Shown here: positions 36,127 through 45,125 of the stretch, piece after piece
How positions within the stretch are numbered: position 1 is the stretch's first letter
Layout of the letters: each line of letters opens with the position of its first letter
Assembly (NCBI RefSeq): GCF_019710635.1
Contig: NZ_JAIFZS010000025.1
Location: forward strand, 62,001 to 126,000
Reading direction: 5' to 3'
Source of the DNA: Mycolicibacterium xanthum
GTDB taxonomy: Bacteria > Actinomycetota > Actinomycetes > Mycobacteriales > Mycobacteriaceae
DNA: 64,000 nucleotides
Notes under the pieces: generated by a model
The model's database searches: none
The model's input: the letters and a program-made list of their open reading frames with translations, nothing else
What the model was told of the DNA's origin: nothing
Program-made: the position numbers and the translations under genes

Positions 36127-37167
36127 TCACCGGACGGGCGGAATCGCTGATGTAGGCGTGTTCGCGGTCGCCGGCGGGAGGACGATGACGCTCGATTTCG
36201 GCGTCCGGGGTGCGACCGGGCAGGTTTGTGGTGGGTACACCGTGGTGCCGTCGGGGCACGAAACGGGGATCCGCGGACACTGTTCTCCCACCAGGACCGA
36301 GCTGCCGTCGGGGCACGCAACGGTCGGCGGCTCAACCGGCGGGCAGGTCTCGCCGGCGGAGACGGTGCTGCCGTCGGGACACGTCACCGGTGGGGCGGTG
36401 GTCGTGGTGGTCGTCACCGGCGGCGGTGTGGTCGGCGTCGGGCAACTCTGGTCGGCGGGTACCGTGCTGCCGTCCGGGCACTGCTTGGTACGCGGCGTGG
36501 TGGGCGGCGGCGCCGACGGGCACAGCTGATCGGGCGCAACGGTGCTGCCGTCCGGGCAGACCTTCTGCGGTGGAGGGGGATTCGGTGCGCACGGCCCATC
36601 GGGTGGCGGCTGGTGCGACTGCCCGGGCGGACAGGCCTGGGTGCGGTACTCGTTCACCGGGAAGAAGCTGATCTCGACCACGCGCCAACCGTCGGCGGTC
36701 TGCTCCGCCACCACGCGAGGAATGTCCATGACGATGGAGTCGAGCTCGTTTCCGGTCGGGTCGACCACCATCTGGGTGAGCCGTACAGCGCGTTCGACGC
36801 GATCAGCCTCATCGGCGGGATGTTCTCCGGCGACCAACAGCGCGTCGGCGGTCACCTCCGCCTCGGCCTGCATCCACTCCTGCCACCACACACTGTTGCC
36901 ACGTTCGACCCGGTTGTCCTTGCCGGCCTGCAACTCGGGCCCCAGATAGGGCAGCGCGCGCTGGTAGGCGTCCAGCGTGGAGGAATCCGTGGTGGGGTGC
37001 CAGGTGAACATCGTCGCCAGCGCGTCGACGATCACGTCCTGAGCTTCCTGCGGGGCCGTCTCCTCGGCATCCGACCCCGACCAGTGCGGCGACTCCTCGG
37101 ATGAGCCGCCGCATCCGGTGGCGGACAGGACGAGCGCGGTGAACAGCACACCGATGATCCGTCCCAT
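36127..37167 (-). CDS. Lipoprotein with five Cys-Pro-Asp-Gly repeats
   Basis: A 346-residue predicted lipoprotein: hydrophobic signal ending LSATGC, then an extracellular domain (DALATMFTWHPTTDSSTLDA ... DGWRVVEISFF). The second half has five copies of a 15-residue Cys module of the form x-C-P-D-G-[ST]-[ST]-V-x(5)-C-P, spaced by Pro/Thr linkers. Each repeat can form its own disulfide loop, so the tail probably spans the wall as a stalk or adhesive. The N-terminal domain is homologous to the lipoprotein at 38.8 kb. ATG 37167 follows GGGAGG; the gene is divergent from the wall hydrolase. Confidence 0.75.
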   Translation of the reverse strand: MGRIIGVLFTALVLSATGCGGSSEESPHWSGSDAEETAPQEAQDVIVDALATMFTWHPTTDSSTLDAYQRALPYLGPELQAGKDNRVERGNSVWWQEWMQAEAEVTADALLVAGEHPADEADRVERAVRLTQMVVDPTGNELDSIVMDIPRVVAEQTADGWRVVEISFFPVNEYRTQACPPGQSHQPPPDGPCAPNPPPPQKVCPDGSTVAPDQLCPSAPPPTTPRTKQCPDGSTVPADQSCPTPTTPPPVTTTTTTAPPVTCPDGSTVSAGETCPPVEPPTVACPDGSSVLVGEQCPRIPVSCPDGTTVYPPQTCPVAPRTPKSSVIVLPPATANTPTSAIPPVR

Positions 37168-37220
37168 GTCACCTCCCGTACGCCTGCCTTCATTGTTCAG
37201 CCGACCCCGGCCGAGCACGA

Positions 37221-37255
37221 CAGTCGTTCGGGCAGTCCTGCTGTCCGAAAGGGCA
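37221..37255. promoter_or_regulatory. Palindromic operator between lipoprotein and wall hydrolase genes
   Basis: TGTCCGAAAGGGCA (37242-37255) is a full match to the shared dyad. A GGGCA half-site ends at 37234, exactly 21 bp (two helical turns) away. The pair lies between divergent genes starting at 37167 and 37364. Confidence 0.6.
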
Positions 37256-37363
37256 CTACCGCCGGCAGCAGGCTGACGCGCCGTAGCACCGCGACCACAC
37301 TGAGACGTGCATGCCGCAACCCGGTACGCACACGAATTCGGTTATGGCGGGAGAACGCTGACC

Positions 37364-38836
37364 ATGACGGCGCTGGCCACGCTGCACAGGAGGGCGATCG
37401 TGGTCGTGCTGTGCCTGAGCCTGGCCGCGCTGTCGATCGTCACGTCGCCGAAAGCGGAAGCGGTCGGCGCATGTCCGCGCAACGGAAAGCCGCTGGCCGA
37501 CGGCACCTATGTGGAGTCATCTCCGTTCGGGCCGCGCGGCAACAGCTTTCACCGGGGTGTCGACCTCGCCGGCAACGAAGGAACGCCGATCTTCGCGGCG
37601 CTCGACGGGACGGTCGCCGACGCCGGCCCGGCCAGCGGCTTCGGGCAGTGGATCGTGGTCGACAGCACCACCGCCAACGGGCTGGTGTCCACGGTCTACG
37701 GCCACATGTACCCCGCCGATGTTCTGGTTCGGAAGGGAACGCAGGTCAGCGCCGGCCAGCATATCGCCAACATCGGCAACAACGGTCAATCCAGCGGCCC
37801 TCACCTGCATTTCGAGTACTGGGAAGGCGGCCGGCTCACCCAGGGCCAGGCCGTCGACCCGTCCTTCCTGCTGAAGGCGCCGCCGGCCGATCCCTCCGTC
37901 GCGCAGAACGTGTCGGCGTCGGCCGACTGCCAGATCGGAGTCCTCAAACCGGGGCTGGTCCCACCCGAATTCGTGCCATGGCTGCTGAAGGCCGGTGCCC
38001 TCTGCCCGGGCGTCACGGCGCCGGTCCTGGCGGCACAGTTGGAGGCCGAGAACGGCTTCCGGCACGGGCCGACCGCCCCGGTGTCGTCTACCGGCGCCCA
38101 GGGCCCGGCCCAGTTCATGCCGGGCACCTGGTCGACGTGGGGCAAGGACTACGACGGAAGCGGGCCGCCTCCGGACGTCAACAGCATTCCCGACGCCGTC
38201 ATGTCGCAGGGTGCGCTGATGTGCGAGAACTACCGGCTCTGCGCGGCGGGCATCGCCGACGGATCCATCATCGGCGACCCGGTGGCGCTGGCGTTGGCCG
38301 CCTACAACGCCGGCTTCGGGGCGGTGCAACGCAACGGCGGAATGCCCTCCGGCGGTGAGTACACCACCCAGACCCAGCCCTACGTGTACAAGATCCTGCA
38401 GCGTGCGCAGGCGTTTGCGGCGGCTCCCTGGACCGGCGGAATGACACCGTCGATCGGCGTGCGCGGCGTCACATCGATCGTGGATGCCGCCACCGAGTTC
38501 ACCGGGAAACCCTGGGTGTGGGGTGGCGGCGATGTCGAGGGTCCCACCAAGGACGGATTCGACAGTGCGGGGCTGACATTCTTCGCGGTGGCCCAGGGCA
38601 CCCAGGGTGGCGTGGTGCTGCCGCGCACCGCCGATCAGCAGTGGGATGTCGGCAAGGCGGTGGCGATGGCCGATGTCCGGCCCGGCGACCTGGTCTTCAG
38701 CGGCTGGGACAGTCGAGGCCGCCCGTCGCACGTGGGGATCGCGGTCGGCAACGGGCAGATGGTCCATACCGACCTCGACCAGGGGGTCGTGATCGCCGAC
38801 TTCTATCCGGACTCGCGTGCCCGGCGGGTGACATGA
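37364..38836 (+). CDS. Secreted three-domain wall hydrolase: M23 + transglycosylase-like + degenerate NlpC/P60
   Basis: A 490-residue exported protein (signal peptide 1-33, AEA cleavage). Residues 50-170 form an M23 LytM domain with complete metal site (HRGVD, His63/Asp67; HLHFEY, His147/149). Residues 205-350 resemble a lytic transglycosylase (AAQLEAENGF with candidate Glu227/229, GAQGPAQFMPGTW, AAYNAGFGAV). Residues 370-490 are NlpC/P60-like with His456 (SHVGIAVG), but the catalytic Cys of GFDCSG is replaced: GFDSAG, Ser401. The last domain is therefore probably a binder. Its stop overlaps the next lipoprotein start by 4 bp. Such enzymes open the wall for large machines. Confidence 0.85.
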   Translation: MTALATLHRRAIVVVLCLSLAALSIVTSPKAEAVGACPRNGKPLADGTYVESSPFGPRGNSFHRGVDLAGNEGTPIFAALDGTVADAGPASGFGQWIVVDSTTANGLVSTVYGHMYPADVLVRKGTQVSAGQHIANIGNNGQSSGPHLHFEYWEGGRLTQGQAVDPSFLLKAPPADPSVAQNVSASADCQIGVLKPGLVPPEFVPWLLKAGALCPGVTAPVLAAQLEAENGFRHGPTAPVSSTGAQGPAQFMPGTWSTWGKDYDGSGPPPDVNSIPDAVMSQGALMCENYRLCAAGIADGSIIGDPVALALAAYNAGFGAVQRNGGMPSGGEYTTQTQPYVYKILQRAQAFAAAPWTGGMTPSIGVRGVTSIVDAATEFTGKPWVWGGGDVEGPTKDGFDSAGLTFFAVAQGTQGGVVLPRTADQQWDVGKAVAMADVRPGDLVFSGWDSRGRPSHVGIAVGNGQMVHTDLDQGVVIADFYPDSRARRVT

Positions 38837-39321
38837 GGAACCCGGCGGTGGCGGTGGCGGTGGCGATCACCGTCGTCGCAGCGGGCTGTGGATCGGATCC
38901 AGTGCCCGACTCCACGCCCGCGGGGGTCGATCGCAGTGATCCGGATCAGGTGATCTCCACCGCCCTGGAGACGATGTTCACCTGGGCGCCGGCGCAGGAC
39001 GCCTCGCCGAACGACGCGCTGGAGCGGGCGTCCGGGTTGTTGACCTCCGATCTCGCCGAGCAGGCCGGCGGTGCGCCGGAGCCGGGACCCGGGTCGCAGT
39101 GGGAGCAGTGGCGCGCCGACGGCGCCGTCGTCGAAGCCACCGCGTACTTCGTCGCCGACGAGACCCCTCCCAACTCGGCCGACCGCGCGCACCGGGTGGT
39201 GGTGATCGTGCAGTCGGCGACCACACCCGACCACCGACTGATCAACGAAACCCGGCACACGGCCTGGGTGGTCGCCGACAGATCCGACGGCGGCTGGCGG
39301 GTGTCCAGCATCGACTTCTGA
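38833..39321 (+). CDS. Predicted lipoprotein paralogous to the CPDG-repeat protein
   Basis: A 162-residue lipoprotein (AITVVAAGC lipobox). The domain after the Cys (QVISTALETMFTWAPAQDAS ... GGWRVSSIDF) aligns with the N-terminal domain of the lipoprotein at 36.1-37.2 kb, so the two are paralogues; this one lacks the Cys repeats. The ATG overlaps the hydrolase stop as ATGA, so both are probably translated together, and a role in hydrolase placement or control is plausible. No known function. Confidence 0.75.
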   Translation: MRNPAVAVAVAITVVAAGCGSDPVPDSTPAGVDRSDPDQVISTALETMFTWAPAQDASPNDALERASGLLTSDLAEQAGGAPEPGPGSQWEQWRADGAVVEATAYFVADETPPNSADRAHRVVVIVQSATTPDHRLINETRHTAWVVADRSDGGWRVSSIDF

Positions 39322-39337
39322 CTGAGGAGGACAGGCC

Positions 39338-40228
39338 ATGCTGATCACTGGCGGCCGGATCCTGGTGGCGGCGATCGGTGCGATAGTGCTCGTCGTCGTG
39401 GGGATCTTCGGCCTCAGGGCCGTTTTCGCGAATCCGCACGTCCCGGAACCCATCGCGACATCGACGTCACCGTCGCCGCCGCCGGAACCACCGCCGGGCG
39501 GTGGATCGCCCGACACGGGAGGGAGCGGGCCGGACGGCTCAACACCTCCGGGCACCGATCAGGGGCCGGGCGGCGACCCGGGCGGTACCGGGAACCCTCC
39601 TGAACCGGAGGTCGAAGAAACCGCTGAGCCCTATGCCGCCACCTCGAAGCCGATCAACACGCTCCTTGGAACCGTCGCGGTCGCCGTGGATCTGCCCCAG
39701 GTCCAGGGCGGGAAACCCCAAGTCGCCCAGACCTTCAACGACGCCATGGACTCCGCGTTGCAGGAGCAGGTGGACGCGTCGCCGGGCGCATTCCTGAAGA
39801 GTTCCTCCGACAGCGGTGTCCGGATCGGCGAACACGTGCTCAGCGGCGTGCTGCGGAGCTCGGCGACCAAGATGAGCCCGTTGACGACCGATCTGCTCAC
39901 CAACACCGTGGTGGTCGACACCGACAGCGGAGAGCTGATGAACTTGGCATCGCTGTTCACCGACCTCGACCAGGGCCTGTCCCGGTTGAGGGTGCTGGCC
40001 AACGATCTGGGATCGACGTCGACTGCGGGCGCCGCGTTCGACGGCAGCGCGTTGCCCGCCGAGGAGGAACCGTTCTCACAGTGGACCGCCGAACCCGAGG
40101 GCATGCGGATCTTCTTCGCGCCGGGAGCGGTCGCTCCCGATGACGAGGGCGTTGTGGAACTCACGATCCCCTGGGACAGATTCGGCGCGGTGGTGAGGCC
40201 CGATGTCAGGGAGATCGTCTCGAGTTGA
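39338..40228 (+). CDS. Single-pass membrane protein with DUF3298 (RsiV-like) domain
   Basis: A 296-residue protein: one membrane helix (ILVAAIGAIVLVVVGIFGLR), a Pro/Gly-rich extracellular linker (35-105), then a DUF3298-type domain (TFNDAMDSALQEQVDAS, DTDSGELMNLASLFTD, VELTIPWDRFGAVVRPDV). DUF3298 occurs in RsiV, the lysozyme-sensing anti-sigma factor, but no anti-sigma domain is present here. A GAGGAGG site precedes the ATG. It may sense muropeptides or lysozyme-like activity near the hydrolase; that is inference. Confidence 0.75.
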   Translation: MLITGGRILVAAIGAIVLVVVGIFGLRAVFANPHVPEPIATSTSPSPPPEPPPGGGSPDTGGSGPDGSTPPGTDQGPGGDPGGTGNPPEPEVEETAEPYAATSKPINTLLGTVAVAVDLPQVQGGKPQVAQTFNDAMDSALQEQVDASPGAFLKSSSDSGVRIGEHVLSGVLRSSATKMSPLTTDLLTNTVVVDTDSGELMNLASLFTDLDQGLSRLRVLANDLGSTSTAGAAFDGSALPAEEEPFSQWTAEPEGMRIFFAPGAVAPDDEGVVELTIPWDRFGAVVRPDVREIVSS

Positions 40229-40246
40229 TCAGCCCGGCAGGGGCGG

Positions 40247-42259
40247 TCAGGCTTTGCCGCCGCGTTTGATACACAACCCGCCGACCACACCCGCGACGGC
40301 TCCGATCATCACGAGGATCGCCCCGAACGCCGGGCCCTCCGCGGAAAGCTCGTATTGGGCGTAGAGAAGGTAGGCGCCCATCGCGATGAACATCGCGGTT
40401 CCGGCCAGCACGGTGATCCTGCCCTTGGCGCTGAGGATGCCCAGCATCATCACCCCCGCGAGCACCAGCACCACCGCCCGGCCCACGGGCTGTGACAGCA
40501 CCGACTGGGTGTCGCCCGCAGGCAGGCGCAGGACGGCGTCCGGGCCGGGGAGCACATCGAGGAAATACTTCGGCAACTCGGCGAACCACCGACCGCGCCA
40601 CGCCCCCCATACGGCGAACAGCCCACCGAGAAAGGTGAACACGATGCGCAGAATGGGCAGCAGCTCCGATTTCGTCTGGCTGAAGCGCGCCTCGGCCTCG
40701 ACCTCGCCGACGCCGTCGTCGGCGCTCACGGTGATCTCGCGGTCGACCGCCTCCCCGCTGCCGGGCAGCGGGGCCTCCAGCCGCAGTGCGGCCTGCCCGA
40801 CGCCGCCGGGCGCGACCTCGAGCTGTGCGGGGGTGAAGGTGAATCGAACCTCGCCTTTCGGGTCCCGGCCGGACAGCCATACCGAAAGCGGCAGCGCGCC
40901 CCGCGAATTATCCACCGTCACAACCATTCTTCCTCGTCTGCGGTCCTGAACGGTCACGTGTTCGGGGGTCAGATCGATCTGCGCGGTGGTGATCGGAGAG
41001 GCGCTGGCGGTCATGTGCAAGGACCCCGGCGCCTCGCTTTCGTCGGTGCCGTCATGACACAGCACGGTGAAGGGACGCTCCGCTGCCTCACCGGGTTCCG
41101 GTAGGGGAGCCTCGACCTGGGCGTACACCCGGGTCTGTTCGCCGGCGTTGACATACAGTTGCGGTTGGGAGAATCCGAATCGCACCAGTCCCTCGGGGTC
41201 GCGCCCCTTGAACACCACCCGCCGGTCCTTGCTGCCGCGGCGGTTGTCGACGACGACGGAAACCTTGGTGCCGGTCTGATCGGTCAGCCGGGTCACCCGC
41301 GGCTCGAGTCGCAGCTGTACGGGTTCGTCCGGCGGGGCGTGGGACGTCTGCTGGAGGAGGTTGACCACCGTTTCGACCCGGCCGTCGTCGCCTGCGGCGG
41401 CCACTGTCAGGGTGTGGTTCTGCTGCTGGCCGGGGCTCGGCGGTCGGACATCGGTGAGGTCGACCTCGACCGAGGCCTGGGCCGACCGGTATGCGGCGAC
41501 CTCGACAACGCCGGGGTGGAAGCCGAACCGAATGATCCGCTCGGGATCGGTGGCGCTCAGTGCGTAGCGCTGCGGATAGTTGCTGGCGCTGTTGTCCAAC
41601 CGAACCGTGAACCGGCCCTTGGCGGTGTCACGGAGCCGCACGAACGGAGGTTCGGCGCTGAGTGTCACCGGGCCCCCGACGCGCTGGACCACAACACCGA
41701 CCTGGGCGCCGGCTCGTACGGTCGGGTCGTTCACCGAACAGACCTGCAACCTGAGCAGGAAGCGCTGAGCGACTACGTCCGGCCCTGGGCGAACGGTCAG
41801 CGTGATGGGAAAGACATCCTCCCGATCGGTCATCAGCCGGATCTCCGGATGCGAGATCGTCAGCCAGGGAGGTGGATTCGTCGCGACGACGGTGTAGCCG
41901 TCGACGATCGTCGACCGGTTGCGGATGCGGATGTCACAGCTCGTCCCGGTGGTCGGATCCAGCGCGACCTCCTGGGCCGGCACCTGCACGCCGGGCGCGG
42001 GCACACTGGCACGTGCGGGTGCAGCGGCGCGGGCGGCCCGGAAGTTGGTCGTCGCGTCGGGATCCGTGGGCGGGCGCGGCGAAACGGCCTGCAGCTTTTC
42101 GGTGCGGCCCTCCCGTTCGCCGGAACGAGGTTCGGTTGGTCCGGTGTCGGTCTGGGCCGCGGGTGCGGTGTCCCAGCCGAGATAGAAGTCGCAGGTAGCG
42201 CAGAACTGTGCGTCTGGGGCGTTCTCCGCGCCGCATTGATCGCAGACGTGCTCGCTCAT
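40247..42259 (-). CDS. Zinc-ribbon, Ig-repeat and multipass membrane protein, possible particle anchor
   Basis: A 670-residue protein. A zinc ribbon (Cys6, Cys9, Cys20, Cys23) opens it, followed by a flexible linker. Three tandem repeats of about 110 residues then come, each with a VDN...GRDPxGxVRFxFxPxxL pattern (Ig-like, COG1470 type), preceded by a related domain. Four membrane helices end it (ILRIVFTFLGGLFAVWGAW to FGAILVMIGAVAGVVGGLC). The soluble part is likely cytosolic because zinc ribbons are. It overlaps the AAA+ gene by 4 bp (ATGA). Streptomyces CIS loci use a membrane protein, CisA, to hold particles at the membrane; this could be an analogue, but homology is untested. Confidence 0.7.
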   Translation of the reverse strand: MSEHVCDQCGAENAPDAQFCATCDFYLGWDTAPAAQTDTGPTEPRSGEREGRTEKLQAVSPRPPTDPDATTNFRAARAAAPARASVPAPGVQVPAQEVALDPTTGTSCDIRIRNRSTIVDGYTVVATNPPPWLTISHPEIRLMTDREDVFPITLTVRPGPDVVAQRFLLRLQVCSVNDPTVRAGAQVGVVVQRVGGPVTLSAEPPFVRLRDTAKGRFTVRLDNSASNYPQRYALSATDPERIIRFGFHPGVVEVAAYRSAQASVEVDLTDVRPPSPGQQQNHTLTVAAAGDDGRVETVVNLLQQTSHAPPDEPVQLRLEPRVTRLTDQTGTKVSVVVDNRRGSKDRRVVFKGRDPEGLVRFGFSQPQLYVNAGEQTRVYAQVEAPLPEPGEAAERPFTVLCHDGTDESEAPGSLHMTASASPITTAQIDLTPEHVTVQDRRRGRMVVTVDNSRGALPLSVWLSGRDPKGEVRFTFTPAQLEVAPGGVGQAALRLEAPLPGSGEAVDREITVSADDGVGEVEAEARFSQTKSELLPILRIVFTFLGGLFAVWGAWRGRWFAELPKYFLDVLPGPDAVLRLPAGDTQSVLSQPVGRAVVLVLAGVMMLGILSAKGRITVLAGTAMFIAMGAYLLYAQYELSAEGPAFGAILVMIGAVAGVVGGLCIKRGGKA

Positions 42260-44313
42260 GTCGACCTCCTCAGCGGTGCGCCGTTGGCCGGCAGCAGCCG
42301 GCCGAGCTTGCGATACTCCCGGGCCGCCGCGGCCCGCACATGGCGGTCACCGACCGCCGATTCCGTCTCGGCCGCCAGATAGGCCGCGGTGATCGCCGCG
42401 GACCGGATGTTGCCGCCGGACAACGCGTATGCCTTGGCGTAGTCGGCGACGTCGAGGTCGGCCAGCGTGGGGACCGGGGGTGCGAGGCAGCCCCGCCACA
42501 GCGCCAGCCTCGCGGCTTCATCGGGCAACGGGAAGTCCACCACGAGGTCCAGCCTGCGGGTGAACGCGTCATCGAGATTGGCGCGCAGGTTGGTGGCCAG
42601 CACCGCCAATCCGTCGAAGGTCTCCATCCGTTGTAGCAGGTAGGCGCTCTCGATGTTGGCGTACCGGTCGTGGGCATCGCGCACCTCGCTGCGCTTGCCG
42701 AAGATCGCGTCGGCTTCGTCGAACAGCAGCACCGCGCTGACCCGGGACGCCTCGGTGAAGATGCGCTCGAGATTCTTCTCGGTCTCGCCGATGTACTTGT
42801 CCACGACGGTGGCGAGATTCACCGTGTACAGGTCGAGCCCGAGTTCCCCGGCGATCACCTCGGCCGCCATCGTCTTGCCGGTTCCGGAGTCCCCGGCGAA
42901 CAGGGCCGTCACACCGGTGCCGCGGCCACCACCGGGCCGCATCCGCCAATCCGATAGCACCACTTCGCGGTTGCGTGCGCGGACGGTGAGTTCGCGTAGT
43001 TGAGTGAGCGCTTTGTCGGGCAACACGAGGTCGTGCCACGACACCGCGGGTTCGATGCGGCGGGCCAGCTGCTCCAGTCCGGCCGCGTTCTGTGACCGGG
43101 CTCCGCGCCGCAGATCGCCGGCGGTGGGTGTGCTGTGTGCGGCCCGGGCCAGCGATTCGGCCGCCGTGATCGCGGCCGCGATCTGGCGGGGCCCGAACGC
43201 GTACTGGGCGGCGACATCACCGACATCGACGACGTCAGCCATCGAACCCAGTTCGCGCTGCCACAATTCGGTCCGTTCGGCCACGGTGGGCCGGACGGTC
43301 TCCGCCAGTAGCGGTACCCGATCCGACCATCTGGGATCCCAGGTGGCGGTGCCGGTCAGCACTACCGGGACGGGCAACTGGGCCAGCCGGTAGACTACGG
43401 CGTTCTGGTTGGGCGCGAAGGCCTCGACCGGCGACACGACCAGGCCGGCCGAATTCAGCAGCGCCTCCCGGCCCAGCAGGGTCACCGCCTCGGACACATC
43501 GCCATGCATGGCCAGCCGCACAGCGTCACAACACATCACCCGCTGTCCGGCAACGGTCAGCGCATCCACCGCGACCGCGGCCCCGGAACCGCCGACGGTC
43601 TCGCGGACGTAGCAGAGGCGCTCGCCCGCCTTGATCGCCGCCGCGATCGTGCGAGACTGATCGCAATGCAGCCCAACCGGTTCGATGAGCACCTCGGTCA
43701 GGGCGGCGTCCGGGGTGTCGTCGCCGAGGAGATAGCCGGCGACCCGGTCGGGTATCCGGATGGCGCGGGTGAGGAATGGCCGGTCGAGGTCGTCGATCAG
43801 GATCAGCGAGTTGTCGACCAGCGGCGCTCCGGGGGCCAGCCGGCGCCGTGCCGCGGGGTCGAGCGGTGACAAACCGGCGAGTTCGAGCGCCAGCCCGGTC
43901 GTTGCGCGCCGACGGGTGACGTCGTCGTTGAGATAGCCGTAGAGCCGTTCGAAGCGAGCGTCCACGTCGGGCAGCAGGCAGATCACCAGGAACTCGACGT
44001 CGTGGTCGGACAGGTTCGCCGAGCGTGCGAGGTCGCGCAGTCGCAGGCGCGTGCCGGCGGCCTCGGCGGAATCGGCGCGCTCCTCGAGCGCTGAGCGCAG
44101 ACCCATCGACGGCGCCGGCGCCGGTGGGTGGTGGGAGAGCATCGCATCGACGGCCTCGTCGCTGAGGTAGAGCCCACGGAACGGATCGTCGGGCGCCGGG
44201 TCATGGGAGCGCCGATGGGCCACCAGGGTCTGCACGCGGTCCTCGACGAGCATCGCGCGACCGAGCAGATAGCGCATGCTGTCCAGGCGCATGCTGTCCA
44301 GGGCGGCCGCCAT
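42256..44313 (-). CDS. eCIS AAA+ ATPase (Afp15-type)
   Basis: A 685-residue CDC48/FtsH-like AAA+ ATPase: a long alpha-helical N-terminal region, Walker A GDSGTGKT (474-481), Walker B VLLFDEADAIFG (about 528-539), sensor-1 VLATNLR, and FTRRLD with the likely arginine finger. An AAA+ ATPase is one of the core genes of every eCIS and is needed for particle assembly or cargo loading. It lies between the DUF4255 and membrane protein genes in one minus-strand operon, 16 kb from the sheath operon. Confidence 0.93.
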   Translation of the reverse strand: MAAALDSMRLDSMRYLLGRAMLVEDRVQTLVAHRRSHDPAPDDPFRGLYLSDEAVDAMLSHHPPAPAPSMGLRSALEERADSAEAAGTRLRLRDLARSANLSDHDVEFLVICLLPDVDARFERLYGYLNDDVTRRRATTGLALELAGLSPLDPAARRRLAPGAPLVDNSLILIDDLDRPFLTRAIRIPDRVAGYLLGDDTPDAALTEVLIEPVGLHCDQSRTIAAAIKAGERLCYVRETVGGSGAAVAVDALTVAGQRVMCCDAVRLAMHGDVSEAVTLLGREALLNSAGLVVSPVEAFAPNQNAVVYRLAQLPVPVVLTGTATWDPRWSDRVPLLAETVRPTVAERTELWQRELGSMADVVDVGDVAAQYAFGPRQIAAAITAAESLARAAHSTPTAGDLRRGARSQNAAGLEQLARRIEPAVSWHDLVLPDKALTQLRELTVRARNREVVLSDWRMRPGGGRGTGVTALFAGDSGTGKTMAAEVIAGELGLDLYTVNLATVVDKYIGETEKNLERIFTEASRVSAVLLFDEADAIFGKRSEVRDAHDRYANIESAYLLQRMETFDGLAVLATNLRANLDDAFTRRLDLVVDFPLPDEAARLALWRGCLAPPVPTLADLDVADYAKAYALSGGNIRSAAITAAYLAAETESAVGDRHVRAAAAREYRKLGRLLPANGAPLRRST

Positions 44314-44322
44314 GACGTCGCC

Positions 44323-45006
44323 TCAGCCCTGCTTGCGCCGCCGCTTGCGCACGCGCACCTCGGCGGGCGCGTTCGCGGTGGCGCCGGTCGAATCGTCGAT
44401 GCGGGGGCGGCTGCGTGTCTCGCGGGGCTCCGCACCGTTGCGGCCCGCGGCGACGACCACGGTCGGTCGCAGCACCGGTGGACCGGCGGGGAACGACCGT
44501 CCGGTGTACGCGGGTGCGGTGACGACGACGTCCAGCGACGGTTTGAGCTCACCCCCCAGCGCGCTCCAGACGTCGGCGAACGAACGGTCTTCCGGTGGCG
44601 GTGACGCCACGCTGATCGGAAGCGGAAGCCCCTGTTCGGCAAGGGAACCGGTGAGCACATCGGTGGGCAGGGCATCGTAGCGAAGGAAGCACGACAGAAG
44701 GTCGCTGAGGAGCCGGTGCTCGTCCTCGGGGCGTTGGGTCCACGCGGCGACGAGGTAGGACAGTTTGAAGAATCGCGGCGGGTTGTGCCGTGCGACGATC
44801 CGGTTGCCGTCGTACTCGTTGAGCCAGCCGCGTTCGCGTCGGCGCAGATCCTCCCTGATGTCGTACAGGTAGACGTCGACGGTCGGCGCATTGCGTCGGC
44901 CGGCCCAATCCTTGGTAGGAGCGTCGAACTCGACCTCGACGTCGGCCGGGTCCACCGCCTCGCGCTCGATCAAGGTCCGCAGCGCGTGATCGACCTCCGG
45001 TATCAC
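44323..45006 (-). CDS. DUF4255 tail terminator protein (Afp16/Pvc16-type)
   Basis: A 227-residue protein with VIPEVDHALRTLIEREAV at the start and the DUF4255 core (PTVDVYLYDIREDLRRRERG, PPRFFKLSYLVAAWTQRPED, HRLLSDLLSCFLRYDALP). This family caps the sheath and tube and fixes particle length. The basic tail (VRVRKRRRKQG) may be unstructured. GTG 45006 follows an AAGGATG site and gives the family start; the frame runs on to 45069. Confidence 0.9.
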   Translation of the reverse strand: MIPEVDHALRTLIEREAVDPADVEVEFDAPTKDWAGRRNAPTVDVYLYDIREDLRRRERGWLNEYDGNRIVARHNPPRFFKLSYLVAAWTQRPEDEHRLLSDLLSCFLRYDALPTDVLTGSLAEQGLPLPISVASPPPEDRSFADVWSALGGELKPSLDVVVTAPAYTGRSFPAGPPVLRPTVVVAAGRNGAEPRETRSRPRIDDSTGATANAPAEVRVRKRRRKQG

Positions 45007-45076
45007 GTACTCATCCTTTCCTGTCGGCGATGCCCTCGGCGACGGGCTCAGGTACCACTCAGGAGGCACCCCGTGA

Positions 45077-45112
45077 TGCCCGAAAGGGCAACGCGCCCAG
45101 CCCGATAGGACA
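45077..45112. promoter_or_regulatory. Palindromic operator upstream of the DUF4255-ATPase operon
   Basis: TGCCCGAAAGGGCA (45077-45090) is a perfect TGCCC/GGGCA dyad. A weaker copy, AGCCCGATAGGACA (45099-45112), lies 22 bp away. Both are 70-105 bp upstream of the GTG at 45006, a normal promoter position. Confidence 0.65.
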
Positions 45113-45125
45113 CCGGTGAGGACGG

